Origin: Sediminibacterium sp. | GTDB taxonomy: Bacteria > Bacteroidota > Bacteroidia > Chitinophagales > Chitinophagaceae | DNA length: 13,413 nucleotides | Assembly: GCA_028288645.1 (NCBI GenBank) | Contig: JAQBNJ010000522.1 | Location: 1-13,413 of the forward strand | Reading direction: 5' to 3' | Part shown: positions 6,997 through 13,413 of the stretch, piece by piece | How the letters are laid out: each line of letters begins with the position of its first letter | How positions within the stretch are numbered: position 1 is the first letter of the stretch | Made by a program: the position numbers and the translations under genes | The notes under the pieces: model-generated | Seen by the model: only the letters and a program-made list of their open reading frames with translations | Told to the model about the DNA's origin: nothing | Database searches by the model: none

Positions 6997-8522
6997 ATCG
7001 TAAAACTGATGCCCTTTCCAACCTCACTTTCAGCAGTAATGGATCCACCAAGGTCTTCTACCTGGTTGCGGACCAGGTAAAGGCCGATGCCCTTGCTGTC
7101 GTAACCGGAATGAAAGCTTTTCTGGAACTGGAACAATAATTTGCCGAATTTCTTCATATCAAGTCCCAATCCATTATCAGATACCGATAAATAAGAATAA
7201 TTGTCTTTTGAAAAACTGGCTATCCTGATAACAGGCGGTACACCTTCATGCGTATATTTCAGGGAATTACTAATGAGATTGTAGAGAATACTTTGCAAAT
7301 AGATCTTCGGGTAGCTGATGGATGGCAATGCAAAATCGGTGAGGATCTGTGCATGTTTTTGATTGATGCTGTCCTGTAATTGCAGGCAGACACTGCTGGT
7401 GATCGCACTAAAATCACAATCCGAATGTGGAATATCTTTTTCAAGATGGATCTGTAAAACATGGACCAGTTCATTCAGGTTCGCTGTAAGGTCGGAGCTG
7501 ATCTTCTTCAGGTAGTTGAATGCGGTATCCTTTGTTTCTTTGTCCGCAGCGGTTTCATAGAGTTCCAGCATTCTTTTAATATTTCCCGCAGGGCCGCGCA
7601 CATCATGCGTAATGATGCCGGCGAAATCTTTCAGCTGGCTGATCTTTCTTTTAAGTGCCGTTTGTGTTTTCAATAATTCAACATTCCTGTCCTCAAGCCA
7701 CCTGTTTAATTTTTTTTGTTCGGTGATCTCCTGCACCTGCGAAATAAAGAACTGAGGTTCTCCTGACGAATTCAACACAAGCGAAACGCTAAGCAATGCC
7801 CAGACAACATTTCCGGTTTTGTGGACATATCTTTTTTCGAGCTGGTAAGTTTCAATTTCCTTTTCCAGCATTTTTTTTACAAGGCTGAGATCCTTTTCAA
7901 GATCTTCAGGATAGGTAATATCCTGGAAAGATCTCTGCAAAAGCTGTTCACGTGTATAACCAAGCATTTTGCAGAAAGATTCATTTACATCACGCAGGCC
8001 ACCCTCTGTTGATACGATGGCCATGCCGATAGAAGAGTAGTGAAAGGATTGGGAAAATTTTTCTTCGCTTGCTTTCAGTTTTTCCTGCTCAGCATATAAG
8101 GATTGATTACTTAGAATGAGTTTGGTAACATCAATGAACGTGGCAAAAACAAATACCTCATCATCGGTTGTTTTGATCATCCTTGAATTTACAGAGAGCC
8201 ATTTTAAAGGGTTATCAGCTGCTACAACACCTAGTATCACATTGTTTTGCGGGTTACCGGTTTTGAGTGTAATGCTTACAGGAAGTTCGTGGCTGTGTAC
8301 GATAGATCCATCAAGATGAACTGCGTTCCATAAACTTTGTGTGCGCGATCTGTCAAGCAACTGATCCTTGCGTAAATTCAAAATGTTTTTGGCCTGTTCA
8401 TTAAAACTTACGATCGTGCCGCGGTGGTCAAGTATGATAACGCCTTCCTGTATAGAAGAGGCAATAGATTGAAGAAAATGAATGTCGTGAAAAAAATCTG
8501 TATCGGAAATCGGTAACATCAC
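6987..8522 (-). CDS. Soluble sensor histidine kinase with two PAS domains
   Basis: This 511-residue protein has no membrane segment. In order it has PAS 1 (about 15-135, GVIILDHRGTIVSFNEQA), PAS 2 with its PAC end (about 152-270, GMAIVSTEGGLRDVNESFCK, MLGYTREQLL, QVQEITEQKKLN), a coiled coil (270-300), a dimerisation helix with H-box ITHDVRGPAGNI (His306), and an ATPase domain with N box LYNLISNSLKYTH (Asn415, Asn419), G1 DNGLGLD (449-455) and G2 KGIGLYLV (477-484). It is a complete kinase sensing an intracellular or diffusible cue through PAS. PAS 1 lacks a recognisable heme or flavin motif, so the ligand is unknown. No response regulator lies next to it in the window, which makes it an orphan here. 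A double ATG opens the frame (8522, 8519). Confidence 0.93.
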   Translation of the reverse strand: MMLPISDTDFFHDIHFLQSIASSIQEGVIILDHRGTIVSFNEQAKNILNLRKDQLLDRSRTQSLWNAVHLDGSIVHSHELPVSITLKTGNPQNNVILGVVAADNPLKWLSVNSRMIKTTDDEVFVFATFIDVTKLILSNQSLYAEQEKLKASEEKFSQSFHYSSIGMAIVSTEGGLRDVNESFCKMLGYTREQLLQRSFQDITYPEDLEKDLSLVKKMLEKEIETYQLEKRYVHKTGNVVWALLSVSLVLNSSGEPQFFISQVQEITEQKKLNRWLEDRNVELLKTQTALKRKISQLKDFAGIITHDVRGPAGNIKRMLELYETAADKETKDTAFNYLKKISSDLTANLNELVHVLQIHLEKDIPHSDCDFSAITSSVCLQLQDSINQKHAQILTDFALPSISYPKIYLQSILYNLISNSLKYTHEGVPPVIRIASFSKDNYSYLSVSDNGLGLDMKKFGKLLFQFQKSFHSGYDSKGIGLYLVRNQVEDLGGSITAESEVGKGISFTIRF

Positions 8523-8629
8523 AAACGGGATATTGGAGAAACAAGGTAAAGATATTATTCAGATAAAAGACCTTTATCCTCTCTAAAATCAATGCAACCG
8601 ATTGAAACCACAGAATTTCATACAATGTT

Positions 8630-9856
8630 TTATTTGTTGATCGCTTCCAGTATTTTTTTAATAGTGGCATCTATCGACTTCATATCTGAGATCCATCTTA
8701 CCACGGCAACGATATCATGTTCGGGATCCACATAAATAATATTGTTACCATTGCCTACATGCATAAAAGCGGAAGCCGGTGCACTGGGTAATAATTTATT
8801 ATCCGTATTAAGGAACCAGTTCATATAGCCATAATCGGTTTTAGCAGGAGTTGGTGTTAATGCCTGTTTCACCCATTGTTCGCTTAACAGCTGTTTGCCG
8901 TTCCAGTTGCCCCTGTGTAGGGTGAGTAAACCAAATCTTGCCATATCATATGCGTTAATGAACATACCGCCACCCCAATGCCCGCCACCGCTCACGGATT
9001 GTACAGGTTGTCCATCCAGAACGATCCATGCATTGCGGTAACCCGTCCACCGCCAGGTATTAGATGCACCGATCGGGTCCATGATATATTGTTTGAGAAT
9101 TTGCGGCAATGGTTTTCTCCATACACTTGTGGCAGCAAGCGCCAATGCATTCACACGAACATCATTGTATTCATACACCGTACCCGGTGCATTTCTTTTC
9201 CGGTTCATCCATTTGGATGCATCTGCATCCGGCCTGTCGGCCCATTCGGGTTTGCCCCATAAAGTTCCTTCCCAATCGCTTACTTGTCTTAGCATATGAT
9301 CCCAGGTAAGTGTTTTGTTGTGCGTAGTTGCGAATGGATATAATAATTGCGGTTGGCCTATTAAGTCCGCAGAACGATTTACCTGCCCGGGTGTAAATAA
9401 TTCTATCGGCGGAACATAATCTGCAACCATATCATTTATATTTTTGATCAGGCCCTGGTCAACAGCTACGCCGATCACACTGGATAAAAAACTTTTTGTC
9501 ACACTGTGCGTCATATCGCAACGCGAAGGTTCGCCCCAGCTGGCAACAATATATCCTTTGTAAACAATGACACCGGTTGGATCACCGCGTTCTGAAAATG
9601 GCCCGATGCCTTCACCAAAAGGTTCTTTGCCAAAACTCTGGTAATGGCTGATCTCCATGTTACGCGGGTTCTTTGTTTCGGCTGATTTAGCGAATGCGAT
9701 GGCTTCGTTTATTTTATCAGTGTTCAATCCTGATTCGGCAGGCGTTTTTTGTTCCCAGGATAAAGCAGGTGGGAAATAAGATTGAGTGGTTTTTTTCTGA
9801 CTGAATGATGAGATGCCAAGCAATAAAAATGCGAGGAGAATATTTTGTTTTAACAT
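8630..9856 (-). CDS. Exported serine hydrolase, beta-lactamase family (class C / esterase type)
   Basis: This 408-residue protein has a signal peptide (about 1-19, LLAFLLLGISSFS). The active-site SxxK motif is SVTK (Ser118, Lys121) in the context MTHSVTKSFLSSVIG. The second motif is YND (Tyr230) in VYEYNDVRVNALAL, replacing the YxN of class C beta-lactamases. The third is HVG (366-368) in FMHVGNGNNIIYVDPEHDI, replacing KTG. These changes are typical of beta-lactamase-related esterases and D-peptide hydrolases rather than resistance enzymes. The substrate is unknown; a cell-wall peptide or small ester processed in the periplasm is plausible. A possible promoter (TAATTTAG at 9861-9868 with TTG 21 bp upstream) would start transcription almost at the ATG. 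A weak 5-bp hairpin followed by four T (8585-8605) may end the transcript. Confidence 0.93.
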   Translation of the reverse strand: MLKQNILLAFLLLGISSFSQKKTTQSYFPPALSWEQKTPAESGLNTDKINEAIAFAKSAETKNPRNMEISHYQSFGKEPFGEGIGPFSERGDPTGVIVYKGYIVASWGEPSRCDMTHSVTKSFLSSVIGVAVDQGLIKNINDMVADYVPPIELFTPGQVNRSADLIGQPQLLYPFATTHNKTLTWDHMLRQVSDWEGTLWGKPEWADRPDADASKWMNRKRNAPGTVYEYNDVRVNALALAATSVWRKPLPQILKQYIMDPIGASNTWRWTGYRNAWIVLDGQPVQSVSGGGHWGGGMFINAYDMARFGLLTLHRGNWNGKQLLSEQWVKQALTPTPAKTDYGYMNWFLNTDNKLLPSAPASAFMHVGNGNNIIYVDPEHDIVAVVRWISDMKSIDATIKKILEAINK

Positions 9857-9924
9857 GTTACTAAATTAAGCGAAATCATTCACTCAAACCAATTGCAGTC
9901 TTGCTCAATGCGAAGCGGGTATTT

Positions 9925-9957
9925 CACGCAAAGGCGCCAAGAAGCAAAGGCGCAAAG
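9925..9957. repeat. GCAAAGGCG short direct repeat
   Basis: GCAAAGGCG occurs twice (9928-9936 and 9944-9952) with 7 nt between, followed by a partial third unit GCAAAG (9952-9957). From memory, similar CGCAAAGGCGCAAAG runs are dispersed in intergenic DNA of many environmental bacteria. Frames read through them give Lys/Arg-rich spurious proteins of the HAKAPRSKGAKK type, as here. Confidence 0.6.
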
Positions 9958-9996
9958 AAAAAAGAGTCCCGCATTTTTTTGCGGGACTCTTTTTTT
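9958..9996 (-). terminator. Strong bidirectional terminator downstream of the DEAD-box gene
   Basis: GAGTCCCGC (9964-9972) pairs perfectly with GCGGGACTC (9981-9989) around an 8-nt loop. The stem is flanked by six A on the left and seven T on the right, so it has a T-run in either direction. It sits 26 bp past the stop of the DEAD-box helicase and insulates that transcript from the serine hydrolase promoter. Confidence 0.92.
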
Positions 9997-10021
9997 CCTG
10001 TCTTTCTTTTATTGAAACAAA

Positions 10022-11299
10022 TTAATAATTCCTTGCTGATGCATTGTTGCCGGAAGAATATCTCCTGCTATCACCACCCCTGAACGACCTTCTCTGTGTA
10101 TTCGGATGATGCCTTTGAACAGGTTTCTGTGGTAATGATTTATAAGTAGTGAGTGATGTATCGCTCATGGCATATGGATGTTCAGTTACAACAGGCACGG
10201 ATGTGCTGATGAGTTTCTGAATATCACGCAGGAATTCTTTTTCTTCCATATCACAGAAAGACAATGCGATACCACTTGCACCCGCGCGGCCTGTACGGCC
10301 AATACGGTGTACATAGGTTTCAGGCACATTCGGTAATTCGAAATTGATCACGTGCGAAAGGTCATCAACATCAATACCCCTTGCGGCGATATCGGTTGCA
10401 ACCAATACACGTGTATGGCCAGATTTGAAATTACTTAAGGCACGCTGACGCGCGTTCTGCGATTTGTTTCCATGTATTGCTTCCGCACCTACACCTGCAC
10501 GGCTCAGTTCTTTTACTACTTTATCTGCGCCATGTTTGGTACGTGTGAACACCAACGCACTTTTGATCGCCTTATCTTTCAATAAGTGGATCAGTAAATG
10601 TTTCTTGTTTTCTTTTTCAACAAAGAACATCGATTGCTGAATGGTTTCTGCAGTTGAAGAAACAGGTGTCACTTCTACTTTAGCAGGATTGTTCAAAATC
10701 GTGTTCGACAATTTTGCGATCTCCGTTGGCATAGTTGCCGAGAAGAAAAGTGTTTGTCTTTTTGATGGGATAATGGTAACGATCTTTTTTACATCATGTA
10801 TAAAACCCATATCCAGCATACGGTCGGCTTCATCCAACACAAATATTTCTATCTGTGAAAGATTGATATAACGTTGCTGAACCAGGTCAAGCAAACGGCC
10901 CGGTGTGGCGATCAATATATCCACGCCGCCGCGTAATGCAGAAGTTTGTGGCCCCTGTGATACACCGCCGAAAATAACGAGGTGTTTCAGGTTCAGGTTC
11001 TTGCCGTAAGCTGCAAAACTTTCGTCAATTTGAATAGCCAGTTCTCTTGTTGGTGTTAAGATCAAAGCTTTGATGCCTTTATTGGTTGGGTTTGCTTTTT
11101 TAGAAGCATCCAGTAATTGAAGCATCGGGATGGCGAATGCGGCTGTTTTGCCGGTGCCGGTTTGTGCACAGCCTAAAAGGTCACGCCCCTGTAAAACGAT
11201 AGGGATCGATTGTTCCTGGATAGGTGTCGGTGTTGTGTAACCTTCAGTCTCGAGCGCCTTTAATATGGGCTCAACGAGGTTTAATTCCTTGAATAACAA
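10022..11299 (-). CDS. DEAD-box ATP-dependent RNA helicase, RhlE-like
   Basis: From TTG 11299 the protein has 425 residues and begins (M)LFKELNLVEPILKAL, the usual RhlE-type start. A GTG 8 codons upstream (11323) is in frame and would add HLFKLYTL; there is no usable ATG. All helicase motifs are present: Q motif GYTTPTPIQ (about 20-28), I AQTGTGKT (45-52), Ia PTRELA (83-88), Ib TPGR (132-135), II DEAD (156-159), III SAT (187-189), V ATDIAARGID (301-310) and VI HRIGRTGR (331-338). A basic, Arg/Gly/Ser-rich tail (from about 390, RRSFRGGDSRR) should bind RNA. The enzyme unwinds short RNA duplexes in ribosome assembly or RNA turnover, often important in the cold. The expression unit is monocistronic, with a long leader and a strong terminator. 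Confidence 0.93.
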   Translation of the reverse strand: MLFKELNLVEPILKALETEGYTTPTPIQEQSIPIVLQGRDLLGCAQTGTGKTAAFAIPMLQLLDASKKANPTNKGIKALILTPTRELAIQIDESFAAYGKNLNLKHLVIFGGVSQGPQTSALRGGVDILIATPGRLLDLVQQRYINLSQIEIFVLDEADRMLDMGFIHDVKKIVTIIPSKRQTLFFSATMPTEIAKLSNTILNNPAKVEVTPVSSTAETIQQSMFFVEKENKKHLLIHLLKDKAIKSALVFTRTKHGADKVVKELSRAGVGAEAIHGNKSQNARQRALSNFKSGHTRVLVATDIAARGIDVDDLSHVINFELPNVPETYVHRIGRTGRAGASGIALSFCDMEEKEFLRDIQKLISTSVPVVTEHPYAMSDTSLTTYKSLPQKPVQRHHPNTQRRSFRGGDSRRYSSGNNASARNY

Positions 11300-11322
11300 A
11301 GTATATAATTTAAATAAATGCA

Positions 11323-11342
11323 CATCTGAAATTGCTCAGATG
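11323..11342 (-). promoter_or_regulatory. Hairpin in the 5' leader of the DEAD-box gene
   Basis: On the - strand, CATCTGA pairs with TCAGATG (7 bp) around a 6-nt loop. It lies just upstream of the TTG start and touches the alternative GTG. A stem here could affect translation start, for example with temperature or helicase level; this is inferred from position only. Confidence 0.4.
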
Positions 11343-11424
11343 GTATATAGCCTGCCCGTAATTGACTTGATGAAACTTTGTCACGGAAGAGTGATCAGTC
11401 TGTAGAGAGAGTATATGAATGCCG

Positions 11425-11432
11425 CAAAGGTA
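11425..11432 (-). promoter_or_regulatory. Likely promoter -7 box of the DEAD-box gene
   Basis: TACCTTTG on the - strand matches TAnnTTTG exactly and would give a leader of roughly 95-120 nt before the helicase start. No clear -33 TTG is found at the usual distance, so the call rests on the -7 box and its location alone. Confidence 0.45.
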
Positions 11433-11497
11433 AGGGAAAATATTTTAATGGGTTGTTAAGCTGTAAAGATTGGCTAATTAATATCGTAGCCTCGATC

Positions 11498-11650
11498 CAT
11501 TTTGTAGCAACGGATTTTAATCCGTTGGATAAAAAAATAACAAATTAGAGGAGAATCGTAGGTTCGGGCCATATATGCACCATGCCTACGGCACTCCCGG
11601 ACCAGGGGGCGAACTACAATCAACGGATTAAAATCCGTTGCTACAAAATG
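11498..11650. repeat. Palindromic MITE/REP-like element with perfect 30-bp inverted repeats
   Basis: The ends 11498-11527 and 11621-11650 are exact reverse complements over 30 bp. Each end contains its own hairpin, CAACGGATT with AATCCGTTG around a 2-nt loop. The 93-nt centre continues the symmetry imperfectly (GTAGGTTCG near 11558 against CGAACTAC near 11610). It also contains smaller hairpins such as TGCC-TAC-GGCA at about 11583. Outside the ends, weak symmetry extends further (GCCTCG against the complement of CGAGCC), including the hairpin GAGCC-GAT-GGCTC at 11655-11667. There is no coding frame of its own and no transposase nearby. It fits a non-autonomous miniature element or a paired REP unit. 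No target duplication can be fixed. Confidence 0.8.
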
Positions 11651-12035
11651 AACCGAGCCGATGGCTCTATTCAAACCTTGATTCGCAATTACTAAAGGAT
11701 GTTCTTTTAAAATTTTCCTTGTGTTAAAAATTTTCAATGATGGACAAAAGACGCTTGTAAATAATTTGATTGCGCTATTACCCGAAGAATAATAAAAACT
11801 ATGCGAAGCCTATGTTTCTATCCACGCCTTTGGCGGAACAAGTTGTGCCTATTGTGGTTCAATTATTCCCTGTATTAAAACGCCTGAAAATATTAATTAG
11901 CCTAAAGATTGCAAGTATAATATTATTCCTCTATATTAGAGAGTTGGTGCACCCCCTGCATTTTCACTTTCCTGTAACACGTGTGCGATCCGTTCCGTGG
12001 CATTCAATTGATTTAACCTGTAACCCAAACTAACT
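11651..12035. other. AT-rich intergenic region upstream of the FAD oxidoreductase gene
   Basis: No convincing gene is seen. Open frames in it (for example one from TTG 11770 to 12033) lack recognisable protein character. It holds an AAAATTTT pair around a 10-nt loop near 11708-11733 and a small CGCC-TTT-GGCG hairpin near 11825. Its only likely functional content is the promoter of the oxidoreductase. Confidence 0.5.
11909..11939 (+). promoter_or_regulatory. Candidate promoter of the FAD oxidoreductase gene
   Basis: TTG (11909-11911) and TATATTAG (11932-11939) are separated by 20 bp, close to the Bacteroidota -33/-7 arrangement, although the -7 box differs from TAnnTTTG at two positions. It lies about 95 bp before the ATG. 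Confidence 0.3.
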
Positions 12036-13413
12036 ATGACAAGTACAATTGTAAATGGAGCAACCTATTGGCTGCCCGAAAGCAATGCAGATGTGATGGA
12101 TCTTGTGAACGGGGCAAAAGCCAATAACGAGATCATCTGTGTACGCGGAGCCGCCCATTCATTCCCATTGATCGGTAACCTTGAGATACAGCAAAAATCA
12201 GCAAGCGGTAAGAGTTATAAATTTGTACTGCTGTCAAAAATGTTTGGTGTGCAGATCAGCGGCAGTACGGTTACTGTGCAGGCGGGTTGCCATCTCGGAA
12301 TAGACCCATTTGATCCCACCGGTATTTCTACTATTGAAAATTCTTTGTTGTATCAATTGGATCAGCAAGGACTTGCCCTGCCTGACCTGGGTGGTATTAC
12401 GCATCAGACTGTCGGTGGTTTTTTATCAACGGCTTCTTCCGGCGGTTCTACTACCTATTCATTTGAAACTGCATTGTTAAGCATTGATATTATCAGCTGT
12501 GAAAATGGAACGGCAACACTCAAAACATTTTCAAAACCGGCAGACGGAAACCTCGACGATCCTTTTTTTGGAGCGGGAGTGGCTACGATGGGGCTTTTTG
12601 GAGTGATCGTTTCAGCAACATTTCAATGCGAACCCAAATTCTATATCAAAGGACAGGAAGATATTACAACAGTTGCCAATTGCGCGATAGATCTTTTTGG
12701 TAACGGCAGTACTGGCAAACCCAGTTTTCAAACATTCCTCAATCAAACACAATACACGCGTTTAATATGGTGGCCGCAGAGTAATGTTTCTAAAACAGTT
12801 GTATGGCAGGCGCAAAGAACTGACCAGGCGGGAGCCGCCGCATGGGCCGCACAGGCATATCAAAAAATGGGCAAGCCGGTGTTGCCATTAAAACCTTACC
12901 AGGAGGTTCCTTATATTTTTAACAGCCCAATGCTTGCCACATTAGGAGCAGACTTATTATTTACCGCCATTGGCCAATGGCCCAACTGGTTAAAAAACCT
13001 GATGGGCGATACCGCAGAATACCAGGCGATCGTTAGAGGAGTGGACCTGGCTTTTTATCCGGAAATACTGCCCCTGATCTGTGATGCGTTTGTTACGGTT
13101 GACACACCTACCAATGAAAACAAAGGCGCACAACAATTTGCCGATGATTGGTATACCGGTTTGCCAATGGATAACCAGATGAGTGATAAACTTTTTCCGG
13201 TATGGTTCACGGAACTCTGGATCGATATCGCTCAATCGCAAAATGTAATGAACGACCTGTTGACCTTCTACAACGCCGGCCCGGAAAATACAGGCGCATT
13301 CTGTTGTGAGATATATGCTGCAAAAAGTAATACTTTCTGGCTCAGCCCTGCCTATAACCAGGATGTGATCAGGATCGATGTATTCTGGTTTGCTAATAAT
13401 GCAACCGACCCAA
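12036..13413 (+). CDS. FAD-binding oxidoreductase, VAO/PCMH family, lactone- or alditol-oxidase-like (3' end outside window)
   Basis: ATG 12036 opens a frame of 459 codons with no stop before the window edge. The N-terminal half is a PCMH-type FAD domain. IICVRGAAHSFPLIG (33-47) corresponds to the pyrophosphate loop of sugar-lactone and alditol oxidases, in which the His of the HS pair (His41 here) can carry covalent FAD. LPDLGGITHQTVGGFLSTAS (115-134) is the second conserved FAD-contact block. The Gly-x-Gly usual before HS reads Gly-Ala-Ala here. A long C-terminal substrate domain follows and shows no motif I can assign. No signal peptide is seen, so it is probably cytoplasmic. The likely reaction is flavin-dependent oxidation of a hydroxyl or lactone with oxygen or another acceptor; the substrate is unknown. 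The gene is divergent from the DEAD-box helicase across a 712-bp gap. Confidence 0.88.
   Translation, partial: MTSTIVNGATYWLPESNADVMDLVNGAKANNEIICVRGAAHSFPLIGNLEIQQKSASGKSYKFVLLSKMFGVQISGSTVTVQAGCHLGIDPFDPTGISTIENSLLYQLDQQGLALPDLGGITHQTVGGFLSTASSGGSTTYSFETALLSIDIISCENGTATLKTFSKPADGNLDDPFFGAGVATMGLFGVIVSATFQCEPKFYIKGQEDITTVANCAIDLFGNGSTGKPSFQTFLNQTQYTRLIWWPQSNVSKTVVWQAQRTDQAGAAAWAAQAYQKMGKPVLPLKPYQEVPYIFNSPMLATLGADLLFTAIGQWPNWLKNLMGDTAEYQAIVRGVDLAFYPEILPLICDAFVTVDTPTNENKGAQQFADDWYTGLPMDNQMSDKLFPVWFTELWIDIAQSQNVMNDLLTFYNAGPENTGAFCCEIYAAKSNTFWLSPAYNQDVIRIDVFWFANNATDP

Noticed and set aside
8630..9856. Antibiotic-resistance beta-lactamase
   Set aside because: The third motif is HVG instead of KTG and the second is YND. 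This fits the esterase or peptidase branch of the fold, so resistance should not be inferred.
9901..10083. 60-codon + strand frame rich in Lys and Arg
   Set aside because: It is produced by reading through the GCAAAGGCG repeat and the terminator, a known source of spurious proteins, and it overlaps the end of the helicase gene.
11474..11737. 87-codon - strand frame across the palindromic element
   Set aside because: It spans both inverted repeats and has no protein-like composition; it is a by-product of the repeat.
11770..12033. 87-codon + strand frame ending 2 nt before the FAD oxidoreductase
   Set aside because: It starts at TTG, has no domain and covers the candidate promoter. Another frame there reads SCAYCGSIIPC, zinc-ribbon-like, but is only about 30 residues with no start, so I treat both as chance.

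Overview
The window looks like chromosomal DNA of a member of the Bacteroidota, most likely Chitinophagaceae or a close relative. The reasons are: a TonB-receptor-like outer-membrane barrel with a carboxypeptidase-regulatory N-terminus; a PepSY-like periplasmic protein; PAS-rich histidine kinases; no Shine-Dalgarno sequences in front of the genes; and two exact matches to the Bacteroidota -7 box TAnnTTTG, one in front of a tRNA and one in front of a DEAD-box helicase. The family assignment is an inference from protein style. No search was run.

Left part (1-3912, + strand). The 3' end of a membrane-anchored PAS histidine-kinase-like gene comes first. It stops after the phospho-acceptor helix and has no ATPase domain. 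Next come a hairpin, a short stretch that reads like a broken PAS domain, a small membrane protein of unknown function, and a complete outer-membrane beta-barrel receptor (1447-3912).

Middle (3913-6403, - strand). A likely transcription unit runs leftwards: an exported beta-propeller protein, an exported PAP2-type phosphatase 26 bp behind it, and after 87 bp a PepSY-like periplasmic protein with a strong terminator facing the barrel gene.

Centre (6404-6934). A second TonB-receptor N-terminus (signal peptide plus carboxypeptidase-regulatory domain) is frameshifted and cut short, so it is a pseudogene. It lies beside a tRNA-Leu(UAG) that has its own promoter and terminator.

Right part (6963-11299, - strand). 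This holds a soluble two-PAS histidine kinase, an exported serine hydrolase of the beta-lactamase fold, and an RhlE-like DEAD-box helicase with a non-ATG start and a leader of about 100 nt. A bidirectional terminator and a GCAAAGGCG direct repeat separate the last two.

Right end (11324-13413). A 712-bp intergenic region carries a compact palindromic element with perfect 30-bp inverted repeats, which looks like a MITE or REP doublet. It is followed by the 5' part of a + strand FAD-binding oxidoreductase that runs off the window.

I see no defence island, CRISPR array, biosynthetic cluster or complete mobile element. The most notable items are the palindromic element, the decayed receptor next to the tRNA, the ATPase-less kinase with a PAS remnant beside it, and the structured leader of the helicase gene.
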